Below are positions 62,969 through 64,000 of a DNA stretch of 64,000 nucleotides, piece by piece. Source of the stretch: Linderina pennispora (lineage: Eukaryota > Kickxellomycota > Kickxellomycetes > Kickxellales > Kickxellaceae). Location of the stretch: assembly GCF_002104995.1 (NCBI RefSeq), contig NW_024468249.1, positions 1,550,001-1,614,000 of the forward strand, in the 5' to 3' direction. Each line of letters starts with the position of its first letter. Within the stretch, counting starts at the first letter, position 1. The position numbers and the translations under genes are program-made. The notes beneath the pieces were generated by a model that was given only the letters and a program-made list of their open reading frames with translations, did no database searches and had not been told where the DNA came from.

Positions 62969-64000
62969 CTACTTCTTCTTCACAATCGACACCACATCCT
63001 CGTCCAGCAGCACATGGTCGCGCCCGACCTTTTGCGGATTGTGCTTGACCGAGGTCCCCCACACATTGGCGTACGAGAAATCCTTGAGAATGCCCTTGTG
63101 GATCGAGTTACAGAAATCCAGCACCGACGACCTGTCGCGCTTCAGCACCACGGGCGCCGAGTAGTCTGGCAGCTGGTCCCTTGGGCTTGGTGTAAATGCG
63201 CACCAGATTCAGGTACGCCCACATCTTATCCAGCAGCTCGTCAAAGTTCCACTCATGGTGGGCCGAGACCGGCACCGCATGCGGGATCTTGTAAATAAGA
63301 TCGAGCTCCTCGATCGAGATCTGGTCAATCTTGTTCAGCACATAGACCGCCGGAATGTACACGCGGTTGCCCTCGATCACATCAATCAGGTCGTCGGCCG
63401 TAGCGTCGCAGCGGAACGCCACATCGGCGCTGGCAATCCGGTACTCGGACAGAATCGACCGCACGATGTCCTGGTCCAGGTGCGTCAGCGGCACCGTGTT
63501 GGTCATGTTAATCCCGCCCTTGTCCTTCTTGCGGAACACAATGTTTGGCGGCTCCTTGTTCAGCCGGATCCCGAATCCCTCCAGCTCACGCTCAATCACC
63601 GCCTTGTGCGTCAGCGGCTTCAGCACATCCAGCACCAGGAAAATCAGCGAGCACGTCCGCGCCACCTGCAATCACCTGCCGGCCACGGCCCTTGCCGTCC
63701 TTGGCGCCCTCGATGATTCCCGGGCAGATCCAGAATCTGGATCTTCGCGCCCTTGTACTGCTAGCACGCCCGGCACTGTCGTCAGCGTCGTGAACTCTAC
63801 CTCGCTCACCTCGGAGAACGTCCCGGTCATCTTGCTCATCAATGTCGACTTGCCCACTGACGGGAACCCGACGAAGCCCACGCGCGCCACTCCCGTGCCC
63901 GCAACATCGAAGCCCTCGCCGCCACCGCCGCCGCCCTTGGGCGTCGTCAGCAGCTCGCGCTTCAGCTTGGCGAGCTTGGCCTTCAGCGTGCCGAGATGGT
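62969..64000 (-). CDS. RBG1: DRG1/RBG1 GTP-binding protein, partial, four frame breaks
   Basis: Ribosome-associated TRAFAC GTPase. The 5' end lies beyond the right edge. Seen: helical lead [14 protein letters not shown] and [10 protein letters not shown]1 GFPSVGKST; switch with [10 protein letters not shown]3-like [52 protein letters not shown]4 [33 protein letters not shown]-type [12 protein letters not shown]; and the TGS-domain end [13 protein letters not shown] with stop. The residues match DRG1 rather than DRG2. Extra bases near 63758, 63719, 63672 and 63182 change the phase. C-terminus is present at 62969. Confidence 0.9.

Overview
The window looks like nuclear DNA of a filamentous or early-diverging fungus. 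The housekeeping set is eukaryotic and fungal: VPS39, phosphoacetylglucosamine mutase, TMA7, DTD1, a PSMB2-type proteasome subunit, prefoldin 2, DRG1, TAH18, peroxisomal ABCD transporter, mitochondrial proline dehydrogenase and a Zn2Cys6 regulator. Genes have few short GT-AG introns, GC-rich third positions and TATA boxes. A Kickxellomycotina (Coemansia-like) source is my inference from gene content and style; nothing in the sequence proves it.

Layout. 1-2.2 kb is gene-poor, then a sugar porter (2.3-3.9 kb, +). A run of three very small secreted proteins with hydrophobic tails (4.2-5.9 kb, all -) leads to VPS39 (-) and a divergent AGM1 (+). An F-box-like LRR protein, the peroxisomal fatty-acid ABC transporter, a CECR5-type HAD hydrolase, a TOK-type channel, TMA7 and DTD1 fill 11.6-22.2 kb. 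From 22.2 to 28.6 kb lies a lower-GC accessory stretch: a broken BRO1-domain gene, an intact multicopper oxidase, a broken class 3 lipase and an intact BAHD-like acyltransferase. Proline dehydrogenase with an EF-hand insert, a DUF5522-like protein, a LITAF-like protein and a Zn2Cys6 factor follow, then a 3 kb gene-free, strand-asymmetric interval, an enoyl-CoA isomerase and an ER cyclophilin.

The most interesting stretch is 41.6-43.3 kb. It holds the C-terminal zinc-ribbon/RuvC-III remnant of a Fanzor/TnpB-like RNA-guided nuclease. Immediately next to it is a candidate non-coding, spliced host gene whose two introns each carry a nearly identical C/D-box snoRNA. Two large repetitive secreted proteins (44.8-49.5 kb) with similar pyrimidine-rich 3' flanks come next. 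They are followed by a PHO80-like cyclin, TAH18, a large protein with two copies of one domain (DUF8032-like), a small helical protein, an LDAH-type lipid-droplet hydrolase, a three-thioredoxin-domain ER membrane PDI, prefoldin 2 and DRG1, which runs off the right edge.

An important caveat: at least eleven conserved genes are broken by one-base frame changes, nearly all explained by one extra base, while long genes such as VPS39, MCO and PRODH are intact. I read these as consensus errors of a long-read assembly rather than gene decay, and annotate such loci as one CDS with the breaks listed. The BRO1, lipase and Fanzor remnants are different: they have stops, lost catalytic residues or missing domains.
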